This document shows, one piece after another, positions 35,064 through 44,761 of a DNA stretch of 64,000 bases. The position numbers were made by a program, and so were the translations under genes. Location of the stretch: positions 28,895-92,894 of the forward strand of contig NZ_JAGPWD010000023.1 in NCBI RefSeq assembly GCF_018119395.1, in the 5' to 3' direction. The stretch comes from Massilia sp. ZL223. GTDB lineage: Bacteria; Pseudomonadota; Gammaproteobacteria; Burkholderiales; Burkholderiaceae_D. The notes under the pieces were generated by a model. It was given only the letters and a program-made list of their open reading frames with translations, was not told where the DNA came from and ran no database searches. How positions within the stretch are numbered: the stretch's first letter is position 1; each line of letters opens with the position of its first letter.

Positions 35064-36518
35064 TCAATCCTCCGGCGCGCTGATCTCCAGTTTTTGCATC
35101 GAATAGCGCAGCTGGCGCACGCTGATGCCCAGCAGGCTGGCCGCTTGGGTGCGGTTGAACTGGGTCTGCTGCAGGGCGCGCTGGATGACCTCGCGCTCGA
35201 CCTGCTCCAGGTAGGCCGGCAGGTTGCTCGGCAGCTCCGCCGGTCCCAGGCTCACCGGTCCTGGCGCCGGAACTGTGGCCGCGGCCGGCACAGCCGGCGC
35301 CGGCTCGGGCGTCACCGGCAAAGCAGGGATCACAGGCGGCGCCACCGGCTCGCGCACACCCGGCTCGCCGGGCCGCGCCGCCTTCAGCGACAAGTCGCCG
35401 ACTTCGATCACGCCGTCGTTGGCAAAGGCCAGCGCCCGCTCCAGCACGTTCTCCAGCTCGCGCACGTTCCCCGGGAAGGAATAGGCGCGCAGCGCTTCCA
35501 GCACGCCCGGTCCGAGCGCAGCCTTGCCCGGTCCCGCCAGCCTGGCCAGGATGGCGTCCGCCAGCACCGGCAGGTCATCCAGGCGCTCGCGCAGCGGCGG
35601 CAGCGCCAGCTCGATCACGTTCAGGCGATAGAACAAGTCTTGCCTGAATTTGCCGGTCTCGACGCAGCGCGCCAGGTCCTGGTGGGTGGCGCTGATGATG
35701 CGCACGTCGACCGGCTCTTCGACGGTGGCGCCGATCTTGCGCACGCGCCGCTCCTGGATCGCGCGCAGCAGCTTGACCTGCATCGCCAGCGGCAGGTCGG
35801 CCACCTCGTCCAGCATCAGGGTGCCGCCGTCGGCCGCCTGGAAGAAGCCTTCGCGCTCGTCCGCTGCGCCGGTGAAGGCGCCCTTGCGGTAGCCGAAGAA
35901 CTCGGCCTCCATCAGGGTCTCGGGGATCGCGCCGCAGTTCACCGCCACGAAGGGCTTGGCGGCGCGCGAGCTTTGCGCATGGATCTCGCGCGCAGCCAGC
36001 TCCTTGCCGGCGCCCGATTCGCCGGTGATCGACACCGGCGCGTTGGAGCGCGCCAGGCGCGCGATCTGGGCGCGCAGCGCTTGCATGGCCGCCGAATTGC
36101 CGATCAGGCGGGAGGCGCCGGCGTTCGCTTCCGGCTGCCCCGCTCCGCCTTCGGTCAGTTTCAGGGCCGAGCGCACCATCACGCGCAGGGCGTCCAGCGC
36201 CACCGGCTTGGCGATGTAGTCGAAGGCGCCGGCCTTGAGCGCCACCACCGCGTTCTCGGCGCTGCCGAAGGCGGTGATCACGGCCACCGGCGTGCCCTTG
36301 CCCGAGGCGCTGATCTCGCGCACCAGTTCGATCCCGAGCCCGTCGGGCAGGCGCATGTCGGTCAGCACCAGAGAATAGTCATGTTCTTCGAACAGGTTGC
36401 GCGCCTGGCGCAAGGTCGCGGCGCTGTCGACGTCCAGGCCCATCTTGAGCAAGGTGATCTCGAGCAGTTCGCGCAGGTCGGCTTCGTCGTCGACGACCAG
36501 GATACGTGGTGCGGTCAT
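35064..36518 (-). CDS. pilR: Sigma-54-dependent response regulator PilR
   Basis: 484 residues. Receiver domain (1-120) with Asp54 as phosphoacceptor and Lys105. AAA+ domain (about 137-370) with Walker A GESGAGKE (166-173), the sigma-54 contact loop GAFTGA (213-218) and [11 protein letters not shown] Pro/Ala linker precedes a Fis-type helix-turn-helix at the C-terminus ([23 protein letters not shown]). Paired with PilS, it activates pilin transcription with sigma-54 in type IV pilus systems. It follows pilS by 27 bases. Confidence 0.92.
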   Translation of the reverse strand: MTAPRILVVDDEADLRELLEITLLKMGLDVDSAATLRQARNLFEEHDYSLVLTDMRLPDGLGIELVREISASGKGTPVAVITAFGSAENAVVALKAGAFDYIAKPVALDALRVMVRSALKLTEGGAGQPEANAGASRLIGNSAAMQALRAQIARLARSNAPVSITGESGAGKELAAREIHAQSSRAAKPFVAVNCGAIPETLMEAEFFGYRKGAFTGAADEREGFFQAADGGTLMLDEVADLPLAMQVKLLRAIQERRVRKIGATVEEPVDVRIISATHQDLARCVETGKFRQDLFYRLNVIELALPPLRERLDDLPVLADAILARLAGPGKAALGPGVLEALRAYSFPGNVRELENVLERALAFANDGVIEVGDLSLKAARPGEPGVREPVAPPVIPALPVTPEPAPAVPAAATVPAPGPVSLGPAELPSNLPAYLEQVEREVIQRALQQTQFNRTQAASLLGISVRQLRYSMQKLEISAPED

Positions 36519-36545
36519 GGCTCTCCCCTGTTGGTCCTTGGTTCT

Positions 36546-38231
36546 TCAGGCCGGCTGCACGAAGCTGATGACGAAACGGCCGCTGGCCTTGCGCGGCCCC
36601 ATCGCGGCCTGGTCGAAGCGGTATTCATAATCGAGTTTCGCATCGTTGTTCAGGCACAGCTCGCGCGCCAGGTAGAGTCCCAGCCCGGTGCCCTTGCTCG
36701 ATGTCGTGTAGAAGGGCTCGAACAGGTGGGCGCGCACTTCGGGCGTGATGCCGGGGCCGTCGTCCTGCACGTGCAGCTCGAGACGCCCGGCCGCGTCGCT
36801 GGACGGGAAGATCCGGATGCTGGCCGGCTTGCGGCTGGCATAGCGGATCGCGTTGTTCAGCAGGTTGAGCAGCACTTCGTGCAGGTGCAACGGATCGAAG
36901 CGCACGGTGGCGCCACCGGCGTTGCCCAGCCAGACTATATCACCGTCCAGCGCATGGATTTCGCAGAATTCGGCCTTCAGCTCGGCCAGGAAGCTGCTCA
37001 GCTGCACCGGCTCGGTGTGCGGCTGGGCCTTGCGCGACAGCTGCAGGATGTCCTCGACCATGCGGTTCACGCGCGCCACGTTGTCGCTGACGATCTTCAG
37101 CAGGCGTACCTCGGCCGGCCCATGCAGGTCTTCGGCCAGCAGCGCGGTGGCGTGGCCGATCGCCGACAGCGGGTTGCGCACCTCGTGGGCGATGCTGGCG
37201 GTCAGGCGTCCCATCGAGGCCAGCTTGAGCTGCTGCGCCTCGTTCTCGATCGCGCTCACGTCCTGCATGAAGATCACGCTGCGCCCTTCCGCCTGGCTGC
37301 CGGTGTCGACGCGCGCGAAGCGCAGCTTCAGGTGCACCGGCTGGTCGCGCCGGCCGCGCACGACGGCGGCGCCGCCGTCCTCGCTGTCGCCCTGCTCGTG
37401 CCAGGGCTTGATGGTGACGAAGGCCGCTTCCTCGTTCGGCGCCGCGCGCCAGCCGGCGTAGGCCTGGGCCACCGGCTCCAGCGCCGGAACCTCGCCCAGC
37501 AGGAAGCCTTCGGCCTCCCCTTCCAGGCCCAGCATGCGCCGCGCCGCCGGGTTGCCGGTGTACAGGCGGCCTTCGTCGCCGACCACCAGGATGCCGTCGC
37601 CGACGTCGGCGATCACGATGTGGTTGATGGCTTGCTGGATGCGCAGGTCGGCCCCGCGCTGGGCCGCCAGTTCTTCCTGGCCGAGCAGGCGCGCCGCCAG
37701 CCGGTTCACCATCAGCACCGCCGCGAAGAAGGCGGCGCCGTACATCCCGGCCTGCATCAGCGGCGGTTCGCGGTCGCTCATGAAGATCTGCCAGACACTC
37801 TCCAGCAACAGGAAGATGGCCGCGAGCGAGGCCGAGAACAGCGCCAGCACCAGCGGCGCCAGGATGGCGGCGCCGGCCAGCGGGAACAGATACAGGATGC
37901 CCAGGCCGCTGCGCATGCCGCCGGCGGCCAGGTAGAGCAGCGAGATCGCCGCCAGGTCGGTGGCGATCTGCGCGCCCAGTTGGACGATGAAGCGGCGCCG
38001 CCAGCGCGCCGCCACGACCGCGAACACGAGGGCCGCCGCCGCGTAGGCGAAGCAGGTCTCGGCGTTGACGGGATCGGTCTTGATGCGGCCGCTCTCGACA
38101 TCGAAGCCGAGGTAGAGCAGCAGCACCAGCGCGATGACGATGCGCGTGACCGTGAAGGTCTGGAGCGAGCGCCACAGGGTGACGCGCGCCTCCGCCGACA
38201 GCGCACGCGCCAGTACCTTCGAAGCCGCCAT
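36546..38231 (-). CDS. pilS: Sensor histidine kinase PilS
   Basis: 561 residues with about six membrane segments in residues 25-180, a PAS-like region (about 200-330), an HisKA domain with His349 in SIAHEVRNPLSAIG, and an HATPase domain with N box NLLNNAIRYA, DDGPGI and GTGLGL. It is the cognate kinase of PilR, which follows. It senses pilin in the inner membrane in studied relatives. It starts seven bases after the small PP0621-like gene, so ccsA-PP0621-pilS-pilR is one operon. Confidence 0.92.
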   Translation of the reverse strand: MAASKVLARALSAEARVTLWRSLQTFTVTRIVIALVLLLYLGFDVESGRIKTDPVNAETCFAYAAAALVFAVVAARWRRRFIVQLGAQIATDLAAISLLYLAAGGMRSGLGILYLFPLAGAAILAPLVLALFSASLAAIFLLLESVWQIFMSDREPPLMQAGMYGAAFFAAVLMVNRLAARLLGQEELAAQRGADLRIQQAINHIVIADVGDGILVVGDEGRLYTGNPAARRMLGLEGEAEGFLLGEVPALEPVAQAYAGWRAAPNEEAAFVTIKPWHEQGDSEDGGAAVVRGRRDQPVHLKLRFARVDTGSQAEGRSVIFMQDVSAIENEAQQLKLASMGRLTASIAHEVRNPLSAIGHATALLAEDLHGPAEVRLLKIVSDNVARVNRMVEDILQLSRKAQPHTEPVQLSSFLAELKAEFCEIHALDGDIVWLGNAGGATVRFDPLHLHEVLLNLLNNAIRYASRKPASIRIFPSSDAAGRLELHVQDDGPGITPEVRAHLFEPFYTTSSKGTGLGLYLARELCLNNDAKLDYEYRFDQAAMGPRKASGRFVISFVQPA

Positions 38232-38238
38232 TCGGGGC

Positions 38239-38493
38239 TTACCGGGGCGGCAGGCGCACGTGGCCTGGCGAGCAGTAATCGAGGCCGTCGGCGCGCACCG
38301 CTTCCGACGAGGGGAAATACATGCCGCAGTGGGCGCACTGGGTCATGGCTTCGATCTCGGCCGGTTGGGACGGGGCTGGGCGCTGCTGTTGTTGCGCCTC
38401 CATCTGGCTGCGGCGCACGGCGGCGCGCAGCTTGCTGCGCACGGCCATGACCACCAGCGCGATCAGGGCGATCCAGAACAGGATGCGGCTCAT
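38239..38493 (-). CDS. PP0621-family small membrane-anchored zinc-ribbon protein
   Basis: 84 residues: one N-terminal membrane segment (ILFWIALIALVVMAV), a Gln/Pro-rich linker, and a C-terminal CAHCGMYFPSSEAV...YCSPGH with three cysteines and a histidine able to bind zinc. It starts by ATGA overlap with the ccsA stop. Its function is unknown; it typically lies between ccsA and pilS in related bacteria. The frame is open far upstream inside ccsA, but only the ATG at 38493 gives the membrane start. Confidence 0.85.
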   Translation of the reverse strand: MSRILFWIALIALVVMAVRSKLRAAVRRSQMEAQQQQRPAPSQPAEIEAMTQCAHCGMYFPSSEAVRADGLDYCSPGHVRLPPR

Positions 38494-39299
38494 GCTACCC
38501 CCCGGTGCAGGACGACTTCCAGCACGAAGCGGCTGCCGACATAGGCCAGCGCCAGGGTGGCGAAGCCCGCCAGGGTGAAGCGCAGCGCCGTCTTGCCGCG
38601 CCAGCCCTGCCATTTGCGCCCGGCCAGCAGCGCGGCGAACAGCGCCCACGACAGCAGCGCGAAGATGCTCTTGTGGTCGAGCAGCATGGGGCGGCCGAAC
38701 ACCTGTTCCGAGAACACGATGCCCGACAGGACGGTAAGGCTGAGCAGCACGAAGCCGATCCAGATCACGCGGAACAGCAGCTTTTCCATGGTCAGCAGGG
38801 CCGGCAGCTGGTCGAGGGCCGAGCCGAACCAGCCGGCGTTGGGGCCGGCCGGGCGGGTATGCAGCCGGGCTTCCTGCAGCGCCATCAGGACGGCGTGGAA
38901 GGCGGCGATGGTGAGGGTGCTGTAGGCCAGCACGGCCACGGCGATGTGCCAGCCGAAGGCGGCCGGCCTGCCGGCCAGCGGCATCAGACTGCCCGGGAAC
39001 AGCACCGGAAGCAAGGTCGCGCCGAAGGCGAAGGGCATCACCAGGCGGCGCAGGCCGTCGAGGGCGAAATTGCGGTTCTCCAGCCAGTAGGCGGCCACCG
39101 AGACCCACAGCGCGGACGACAGCATGACGGCAAAGCCGACGCGCAGGTTGCCCGGCAGGACCACGTCGAGGCCGAGCGCCGCGCCGTGGATCAGCCAGGC
39201 GAGCGCGGTGACGGCGGAAATGGCAGCGCCCTGGCGCGACGGCAGCAGGGCGCAGACCGCGTACAGCAGGGCCGCGGCGAAAAAGAGGGTGTTCTGCAT
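38490..39299 (-). CDS. CcsA/YpjD-like cytochrome c assembly membrane protein
   Basis: 269 residues with eight or so membrane segments and the CcsA signature region (GWHIAVAVLAYSTLTIAAFHAVLMALQE), with conserved histidines that bind haem in the family, and HKSIFALLSWALFAAL near the end. CcsA-type proteins handle haem for cytochrome c maturation; the YpjD subgroup usually lies beside ffh. Here ffh is about 5 kb away, separated by a two-component operon and an ABC transporter. Confidence 0.88.
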   Translation of the reverse strand: MQNTLFFAAALLYAVCALLPSRQGAAISAVTALAWLIHGAALGLDVVLPGNLRVGFAVMLSSALWVSVAAYWLENRNFALDGLRRLVMPFAFGATLLPVLFPGSLMPLAGRPAAFGWHIAVAVLAYSTLTIAAFHAVLMALQEARLHTRPAGPNAGWFGSALDQLPALLTMEKLLFRVIWIGFVLLSLTVLSGIVFSEQVFGRPMLLDHKSIFALLSWALFAALLAGRKWQGWRGKTALRFTLAGFATLALAYVGSRFVLEVVLHRGVA

Positions 39300-39513
39300 A
39301 ATATGTCAGTCTACACCATCGGGAATGGCTGGGGGCAAGCCCCCGGTATCGCGCAGCGCTGGGGTATCATCGCCGGATGGACGCCCCCGCCCTTTCGTTC
39401 CGCCGCCGCCTCGCCCAGGCGCGATTTTGCCGCGTTCGTCGCAGCCATCCCCCGCACACACCTTTTTCTCTCACAGTAAGGCTTCCAACCGCGCTTACCC
39501 AAAGGAGAAAACG

Positions 39514-40083
39514 ATGAAACCCACTGCTGTCCTGTTCGCCTGTGGCCTGGCCCTGGCCGCCTATACCCTCAACGCCAGCTCGAACGCCGGGCTGCCCGAC
39601 GGGTGGTCGGTCGGGGGCGAAGCCCCCAAGCTCTACCATGCGGATGTCGACGCCGCCGACAGCCCCTCGGGCAAGGGCGCGATGGTCCTGATGCGGACCG
39701 ACACCAGCCACCCTTATGGCAGCGCATGGCTGGCGCAGCGGATCCCGGCCGATGCCTACGCCGGCAAGCGGGTGCGCGTGTCGATGCGGGTCCGCTTCCA
39801 GGATATCGAGCCGATGGAAGGAAAGATCTATATTGGCCTCGACGGCGGCGCCAGCCTGCAGGGCATGCGCTTCAGCCAGGACTGGACCGTCTACGAATCC
39901 ACTCTCAGCTTGCCGGCTGGCGTGAAGCAACTCGATGTCGGCGTGGGACTGAAGGGCCCGGGCAGCGCCAGGGTGGACGGCATCGCTCTCCAGGTCCTGG
40001 GCGACGCGCCGGCAGGGCTGCCCGGCCTGAATATCGAACGCAGCGACTTGCGCCCTGCCGTGCCGGGCGAGGAGTTCAAGTGA
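39514..40083 (+). CDS. Exported protein of unknown function, first gene of a LytS/LytR-type operon
   Basis: 189 residues with a signal peptide (1-20, ALAAYTLNA) and a beta-rich body (GSAWLAQRIPADAYAGKRVRVSMRVRF...) that resembles a carbohydrate-binding-like jelly roll. The ATG follows a strong AAAGGAGA. The stop overlaps the GTG start of the histidine kinase, so exported protein, kinase and regulator are cotranscribed; it may be an accessory sensor protein, but this is inference. Confidence 0.8.
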   Translation: MKPTAVLFACGLALAAYTLNASSNAGLPDGWSVGGEAPKLYHADVDAADSPSGKGAMVLMRTDTSHPYGSAWLAQRIPADAYAGKRVRVSMRVRFQDIEPMEGKIYIGLDGGASLQGMRFSQDWTVYESTLSLPAGVKQLDVGVGLKGPGSARVDGIALQVLGDAPAGLPGLNIERSDLRPAVPGEEFK

Positions 40084-41198
40084 ATCCAAGGACGGCGCGC
40101 CGGCTGGCTTTCCTGTTCCGTCCCTCGCAGGGAGCGGACGCTGCGGCCGCCCCGCCGGCTGGCCCGCTCGCCGTCTTGTCGCGCGTCACGGGCGCCGACC
40201 GCGGCTTTCCCTGGCCGGGCCTGGCCTGTGCCGCCGCGCTGGCCGTGGCGGCCTGGTTCGTGGTTGCGCCCCTGCTGGCCAAGCTGATGGCGGCGCTGCT
40301 GGCGCCCGTCCTCGCGGGATGGTGCATGGGATGGCTGGCCCAGCGCTTCGCTCCCGGCCGCCGTTACTGGACCCTGTGCTGGGCCTGGGCGCTTCTGGCC
40401 CTGGCGCTTGGCGCCCTTGGCGCCGCCGCCGTGCATGCGCATGGGTTGACGCCGCGCGAGCTGATCGTCTTCGCACGGCGCGACATGCTGGTCCTGGCCC
40501 TGCTGGTGTGGTGCTGCGTGCTGGCGCTGCCGCTGGCGATCCTGCAGCGCCAGGCCTATCGCGACGAGGTGGCGGCCCTGCGCCTGTCCGCCCTGAGCGC
40601 GGAACTGAAGGCGCTGCAGGCCCAGGTCGAGCCCCACTTCCTGTACAACACCCTGGCCAACACCCGCTACCTGGCGCGCCACCAGCCCGAGCGCGCCGTG
40701 GAGATGCTGGACCACCTGATCGCCTACCTGCACCAGGCATTGCCGGACATGCGCTCGCGCGTCAGCACCGTGGGCCGGGAGTGCGCGCTGGCGGGCCACT
40801 ACCTGGCCCTGATGGCGATCCGCTTCGGCGAGCGCCTGCGCTACACGATCGAGGTAGCCGACGACGCGCGCGACGCCGAGATGCCGCCGCTGCTGCTGAT
40901 CTCGCTGGTCGAGAACGCCGTGCGCCACGGCGTCGAGCCGACGCCGGGAACGGTGACGGTTGGCGTCAAGGCGGTGCGCGAACGCGGTCGGCTGCGGCTG
41001 ACGGTGTCCGACGACGGTCCCGGTCCGGGCGCGCGCGGCGCGGTCGGCTATGGGGTCGGCCTGCGCAATGCCCGCGAGCGCTTGCACGCCCTGTACGGCG
41101 ACGCGGCCGGCCTGAGCCTGGAACGCGGCCCCGACCAGCTCACGCGCGCCGAACTCGTGCTGCCGGCGCGCGCCGCGCCATCCGCGGGGCAGCCATGA
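40080..41198 (+). CDS. LytS-type sensor histidine kinase
   Basis: 372 residues. Four hydrophobic segments (about 45-155) form the sensor region. The kinase core has the LytS/YehU-type histidine motif LQAQVEPHFLYNT with His186 and an ATPase domain with NAVRHG and DDGPGPGARG...GVGLRNARERL. It starts with GTG overlapping the upstream stop and ends by ATGA overlap with the LytTR regulator. The signal is unknown. Confidence 0.9.
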   Translation: MNPRTARRLAFLFRPSQGADAAAAPPAGPLAVLSRVTGADRGFPWPGLACAAALAVAAWFVVAPLLAKLMAALLAPVLAGWCMGWLAQRFAPGRRYWTLCWAWALLALALGALGAAAVHAHGLTPRELIVFARRDMLVLALLVWCCVLALPLAILQRQAYRDEVAALRLSALSAELKALQAQVEPHFLYNTLANTRYLARHQPERAVEMLDHLIAYLHQALPDMRSRVSTVGRECALAGHYLALMAIRFGERLRYTIEVADDARDAEMPPLLLISLVENAVRHGVEPTPGTVTVGVKAVRERGRLRLTVSDDGPGPGARGAVGYGVGLRNARERLHALYGDAAGLSLERGPDQLTRAELVLPARAAPSAGQP

Positions 41199-41935
41199 AC
41201 GCTCCCCGCATCCTCATCGCCGATGACGAGCCCCTGCTGCGGGCCGACCTGGCCGAAGCCCTGGGCCGGCTGTGGCCGGAAGCGCAGGTCGTGGCGATGG
41301 CCGGCGACGGCATCGAAGCGATCCGCCTGGCCCACGCGACTGGCCCGGACGCGGCGTTCCTGGATATCCGCATGCCCGGCCTGTCCGGCCTCGAGGTGGC
41401 GCGCACCTTCAGCCACCGCACCCACGTGGTTTTCGTCACCGCCCACGAAGAACATGCGCTGGCGGCTTTCGACGAGGGCGCGCTCGACTACGTGCTCAAG
41501 CCCATCGATCCTGCACGGCTGGCGCGCGCCATCGAGCGCCTGCGGGGCCGCCTGCACCTGCCGCCGCCCGACCTCGGCCGCGCCTTGCAGGCCCTGAACC
41601 CGCGCACCACAGCGCCGTCCTGGATCCAGGCCTCGGTGGGCAGCACCATCCATTTCATCGACCTGGCGGACGTGGCGTACTTCAGTTCGGAGCTGAAATA
41701 CACGCGCGTGGTGACCGACCAGCTGGAAGCGCATATCCGCACGCCGCTGCGCGAACTGGCCGAGACCCTGGAGCCGAGCGGCTTCTGGCAGATCCACCGC
41801 AGCCACCTGGTCAACGTCAAGCGCATCGCCTCGGTACGGCGCGACGAGGACGGCGCCATGTGGCTGCAGCTGCGTGGCATGAGCACGCGCCTGCCGGTCA
41901 GCCAGCGCTATCAGGCGCGCTTCAGGGGGATGTGA
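41195..41935 (+). CDS. LytTR-family response regulator
   Basis: 246 residues: receiver domain (1-118) with Asp57 (AAFLDIRMPG) and Lys near 106 (DYVLKPI), then a LytTR DNA-binding domain (about 140-245: FIDLADVAYFSSELKYTRV, FWQIHRSHLVNVKRI, LPVSQRY). This is the partner of the preceding kinase. Members regulate genes by binding direct repeats upstream of targets; targets are not visible here. Confidence 0.93.
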   Translation: MNAPRILIADDEPLLRADLAEALGRLWPEAQVVAMAGDGIEAIRLAHATGPDAAFLDIRMPGLSGLEVARTFSHRTHVVFVTAHEEHALAAFDEGALDYVLKPIDPARLARAIERLRGRLHLPPPDLGRALQALNPRTTAPSWIQASVGSTIHFIDLADVAYFSSELKYTRVVTDQLEAHIRTPLRELAETLEPSGFWQIHRSHLVNVKRIASVRRDEDGAMWLQLRGMSTRLPVSQRYQARFRGM

Positions 41936-41944
41936 GCGAAGCCC

Positions 41945-42742
41945 TCAGTCGACGGCGGCCATCTTCAGCTCGTCATGATGATGCCGCTGCTGCTCTTCCA
42001 TGACCAGCATCCCCAGCTCGCGCTTGAGGGCGTTGAACTCGGGCGCGGCCGGGTCGCGCATGCGCGGCAGGCCCACCAGCAGGTCGCGCTTCACCGTGCC
42101 CGGGCGGTAGGTCATCACGACGATCCGGTCGGCCAGGTAGATCGCCTCCTCGATGCTGTGAGTCACGAACAGGATCGTCTTCCCGAGCTCGGCCCAGATG
42201 CGCAGCAGCTCGTCCTGCAGGTTGCGCCGGGTGAGCGCATCCAGCGCGCCAAAGGGCTCGTCCATCAGCATGATCGGCGAATCCAGCGCCAGCACGCGCG
42301 CGATCGCCACCCGCTGGCGCATGCCGCCCGACAGTTCCTTGGGATAGCGCTGGCGGAAGTCCATCAGCGACAGCATCGTCAGCAGCCGCTCCACGGTCTC
42401 CGCTACCTGGGCCTTGGGCATGCCCCGGATCTCCAGGCCGAAGCCGATGTTCTGGGCCACCGTCATCCAGGGAAAGAGCGCGTATTCCTGGAACACCATG
42501 CCGCGCTCCGGTCCGGGCGCGGCCACCGGCGCGCCGTCCACCGTGATCGCGCCGCTGCTGGGCGGGGCGAAGCCGGCGACCGCGTTCAGCAGGGTCGACT
42601 TGCCGCAGCCGGAAGGCCCCAGCAGGCAGGTGAACTGCCCGCGCGGGATCTCGAGATGGATGTCCTTCAGCGCATTGATCTCTCGGCCATCGCTGGCGAA
42701 GACCTTGTTCACGGCGTCGATGCGGATATGCGGTGCGTCCAT
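41945..42742 (-). CDS. ABC transporter ATP-binding protein (NitT/TauT type)
   Basis: 265 residues with Walker A GPSGCGKST, signature LSGGMRQRV, Walker B IMLMDEPFGALD and the H loop FVTHS. Belongs to the SsuB/TauB/NrtD group importing nitrate, sulfonates or similar anions. It is the last gene of a substrate-binding protein-permease-ATPase operon, one base after the permease stop. A His/Glu-rich tail (EEQQRHHHDEL) ends the protein. Confidence 0.93.
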   Translation of the reverse strand: MDAPHIRIDAVNKVFASDGREINALKDIHLEIPRGQFTCLLGPSGCGKSTLLNAVAGFAPPSSGAITVDGAPVAAPGPERGMVFQEYALFPWMTVAQNIGFGLEIRGMPKAQVAETVERLLTMLSLMDFRQRYPKELSGGMRQRVAIARVLALDSPIMLMDEPFGALDALTRRNLQDELLRIWAELGKTILFVTHSIEEAIYLADRIVVMTYRPGTVKRDLLVGLPRMRDPAAPEFNALKRELGMLVMEEQQRHHHDELKMAAVD

Positions 42743-42743
42743 G

Positions 42744-43601
42744 TCAGTGCTCCAGGCCGCGGTGCCAGCGCAGCAAGTGTTTGTTCAAGCGGTCCATGCC
42801 CACGTCGATCGCCAGGCCGAGCAGGCCGATGCTGATCATCCCGGCGATGATCTTGTCGGACCAGAAGTACTCGCGCGCCTCCAGGATGCGGAAACCCAGC
42901 CCGCTGTTCACCGCGATCATCTCGGCGACGATGACGACGATGAAGGCGGTGCCGATGCCGATGCGTACGCCCGACAGGATGTAGGGCACGGCCGCCGGCA
43001 GGATCACGCGCACGAACATGGTGACGCCGCCCGCGCCCAGGTTGCGCGCGGCGCGCAGGTAGATGCCGTCCACCTGGCGCACCCCGGCGATGGTGTTCAT
43101 CAGGACCGGAAAGAAGGCCCCGATCGCGATCAGGAACACGGCCGGCGGGTTGCCCAGTCCGAACCACAGAATGGCCAGCGGGATGTAGGCGATCGGCGGA
43201 ATCGGCCGCAGCAGCTGGACCAGGGGATTCATCCAGGCGTAGACGGCGCTGCTCGCGCCCATCGCCAGCCCGAGCGACAGCGCCAGGCCGGCGCCGATGG
43301 CGAAACCGACCACCACCCGATACAGGCTATTGGCGGTATCGACCACCAGTTCGCCCGACAGCGCCCAGGCCAGCCAGCCGGCCTGGCCGCCATGTCCATC
43401 ATAGGCGTCGAGCGGAAGCAGGTAGGCGATCCACTTGCGCGCCACCTCCAGCGGCGCCGGCAGCACCTGCGGGTTCACCAGGCCCGCCTGCGTCACCGCA
43501 TGCCAGAGGGCGATGGCCAGCAGCGGGGCGACCAGGCCGACGGAGACCTCGCGCCAGTTGCGCGCTGGTGTCCGCACGCGGCGGCGGCGTTCAATCGACA
43601 T
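42744..43601 (-). CDS. ABC transporter permease (NitT/TauT type)
   Basis: 285 residues, six membrane segments, with the EAA loop (ARNLGAGGVTMFVRVILPAAVPYILSG, shown here as AAVPYILSGVRIGIG) contacting the ATPase. It overlaps the substrate-binding gene by 11 bases. The N-terminus is basic (RRRRVRTPARNW). Confidence 0.92.
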   Translation of the reverse strand: MSIERRRRVRTPARNWREVSVGLVAPLLAIALWHAVTQAGLVNPQVLPAPLEVARKWIAYLLPLDAYDGHGGQAGWLAWALSGELVVDTANSLYRVVVGFAIGAGLALSLGLAMGASSAVYAWMNPLVQLLRPIPPIAYIPLAILWFGLGNPPAVFLIAIGAFFPVLMNTIAGVRQVDGIYLRAARNLGAGGVTMFVRVILPAAVPYILSGVRIGIGTAFIVVIVAEMIAVNSGLGFRILEAREYFWSDKIIAGMISIGLLGLAIDVGMDRLNKHLLRWHRGLEH

Positions 43602-44562
43602 GCAGGCTCCTCTTGGCCGCAGCCAGCAAGTCCAGCTTCACCCAGTCGGCCGCCACCGGCGGCCTGGCCATGCGCCCTACGCCGGTCTTGACCATGATGT
43701 CGGTCGTCACCTGGATGTGCGGCGCCGTGATGTCGAGCGAGTACGGCGAATTGGCGATCGCATCCCGGAAGTCCTCCGATGAAATCTGGTTCTTGAAGAT
43801 CGTCTCGCGCACGTACTTCTCGGCCTTGTCCGGATGGTCGATGAAGGTCTGGGTGGCCTGGACGAAGCAGCGCATGAACTTCTCGGCCAGCGGACGGCGC
43901 TCGCGGTAGAACTTCTCGGTCATCACCAGGGTGCGCACCGGCTCGCCGATCAGGGTGCCGTAGGGCTTGAGCACCTCCACGCCGAAACCCTTGTTGATCG
44001 CCTGCGAGGACTGCGGTTCGGACTGCATCATGGCGTCGATCTGCTTGCCGAGCAGCGCCTGGTTCAGGTCCGGGTAGGACAGGTAGACCAGCTGCACGTC
44101 CTCGCCCGGTGCGGCGTCCGCCTTCAGGCCGTAGCGGGCCAGTTCGGCCATCAGGAGCACTTCCTGGATCGCGCCGCGCGTCACGCCGACCCGCTTGCCC
44201 TTCAGCTGGAGCACGTTCCTGATGTTCAGCTCGGGCCGCGCCACCAGGCGCGCGCCGCCCTTGGCGAAGCCGGCCACCACCAGCACGGGCGCGCCGCCGG
44301 CCCGGCCCTGGATCGCCGCTTCCGAGGCGGTGCCGCCGACATCGAGCTCGCCGGCGATGATGGCCTGCATCACGTCCAGTCCTTTGGGGAAGACCCTTTC
44401 CTCGACCTTGATGCCGCAGCTCGGAGCGATTTCCTTGATGTACGAGACGGCGCCGAAATGCGCCAGCTTGAGGTTCCCGAGCCGTACCACGTCCTGGGCC
44501 TGGACCTGGCTGGCCGCCAGCAGGGAGAGTGCCACGAGGGCTTTGCGAAACACCTTGCTCAT
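43591..44562 (-). CDS. ABC transporter substrate-binding protein (NitT/TauT type)
   Basis: 323 residues with a signal peptide (1-22, LLAASQVQAQ) and an NMT1/THI5-like periplasmic fold (VVRLGNLKLAHFGAV, GELDVGGTASEAAI, GKRVGVTRGAIQEVL). Relatives bind sulfonates, nitrate, taurine or thiamine precursors; no ligand can be assigned by reading. First gene of the three-gene operon. Confidence 0.9.
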   Translation of the reverse strand: MSKVFRKALVALSLLAASQVQAQDVVRLGNLKLAHFGAVSYIKEIAPSCGIKVEERVFPKGLDVMQAIIAGELDVGGTASEAAIQGRAGGAPVLVVAGFAKGGARLVARPELNIRNVLQLKGKRVGVTRGAIQEVLLMAELARYGLKADAAPGEDVQLVYLSYPDLNQALLGKQIDAMMQSEPQSSQAINKGFGVEVLKPYGTLIGEPVRTLVMTEKFYRERRPLAEKFMRCFVQATQTFIDHPDKAEKYVRETIFKNQISSEDFRDAIANSPYSLDITAPHIQVTTDIMVKTGVGRMARPPVAADWVKLDLLAAAKRSLHVD

Positions 44563-44727
44563 GCCTATCCTCCATTCAACTTCAAATGCTCAGTGGAAAC
44601 ATGAGGGTGCATGAGAGGAGGACTTGGAAACTTGCGTTGAGACAACAAACCCGGGAATTGCTGAAAATTTGTGCTCTTGCCGGCCCTGGAGGCGAACGGC
44701 GGAGCCTGCGCAAGGTAAAATGGAGGT

Positions 44728-44755
44728 TTGACTCAACTCGCCTTATATATATTAG
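44728..44755 (+). promoter_or_regulatory. Candidate ffh promoter
   Basis: TTGACT (44728-44733) and AT-rich TATATATATTAG (44744-44755) lie directly before the ffh start. The best -10 (TATTAG) gives a 16-base spacer, leaving a very short leader. Confidence 0.35.
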
Positions 44756-44761
44756 GTAACC

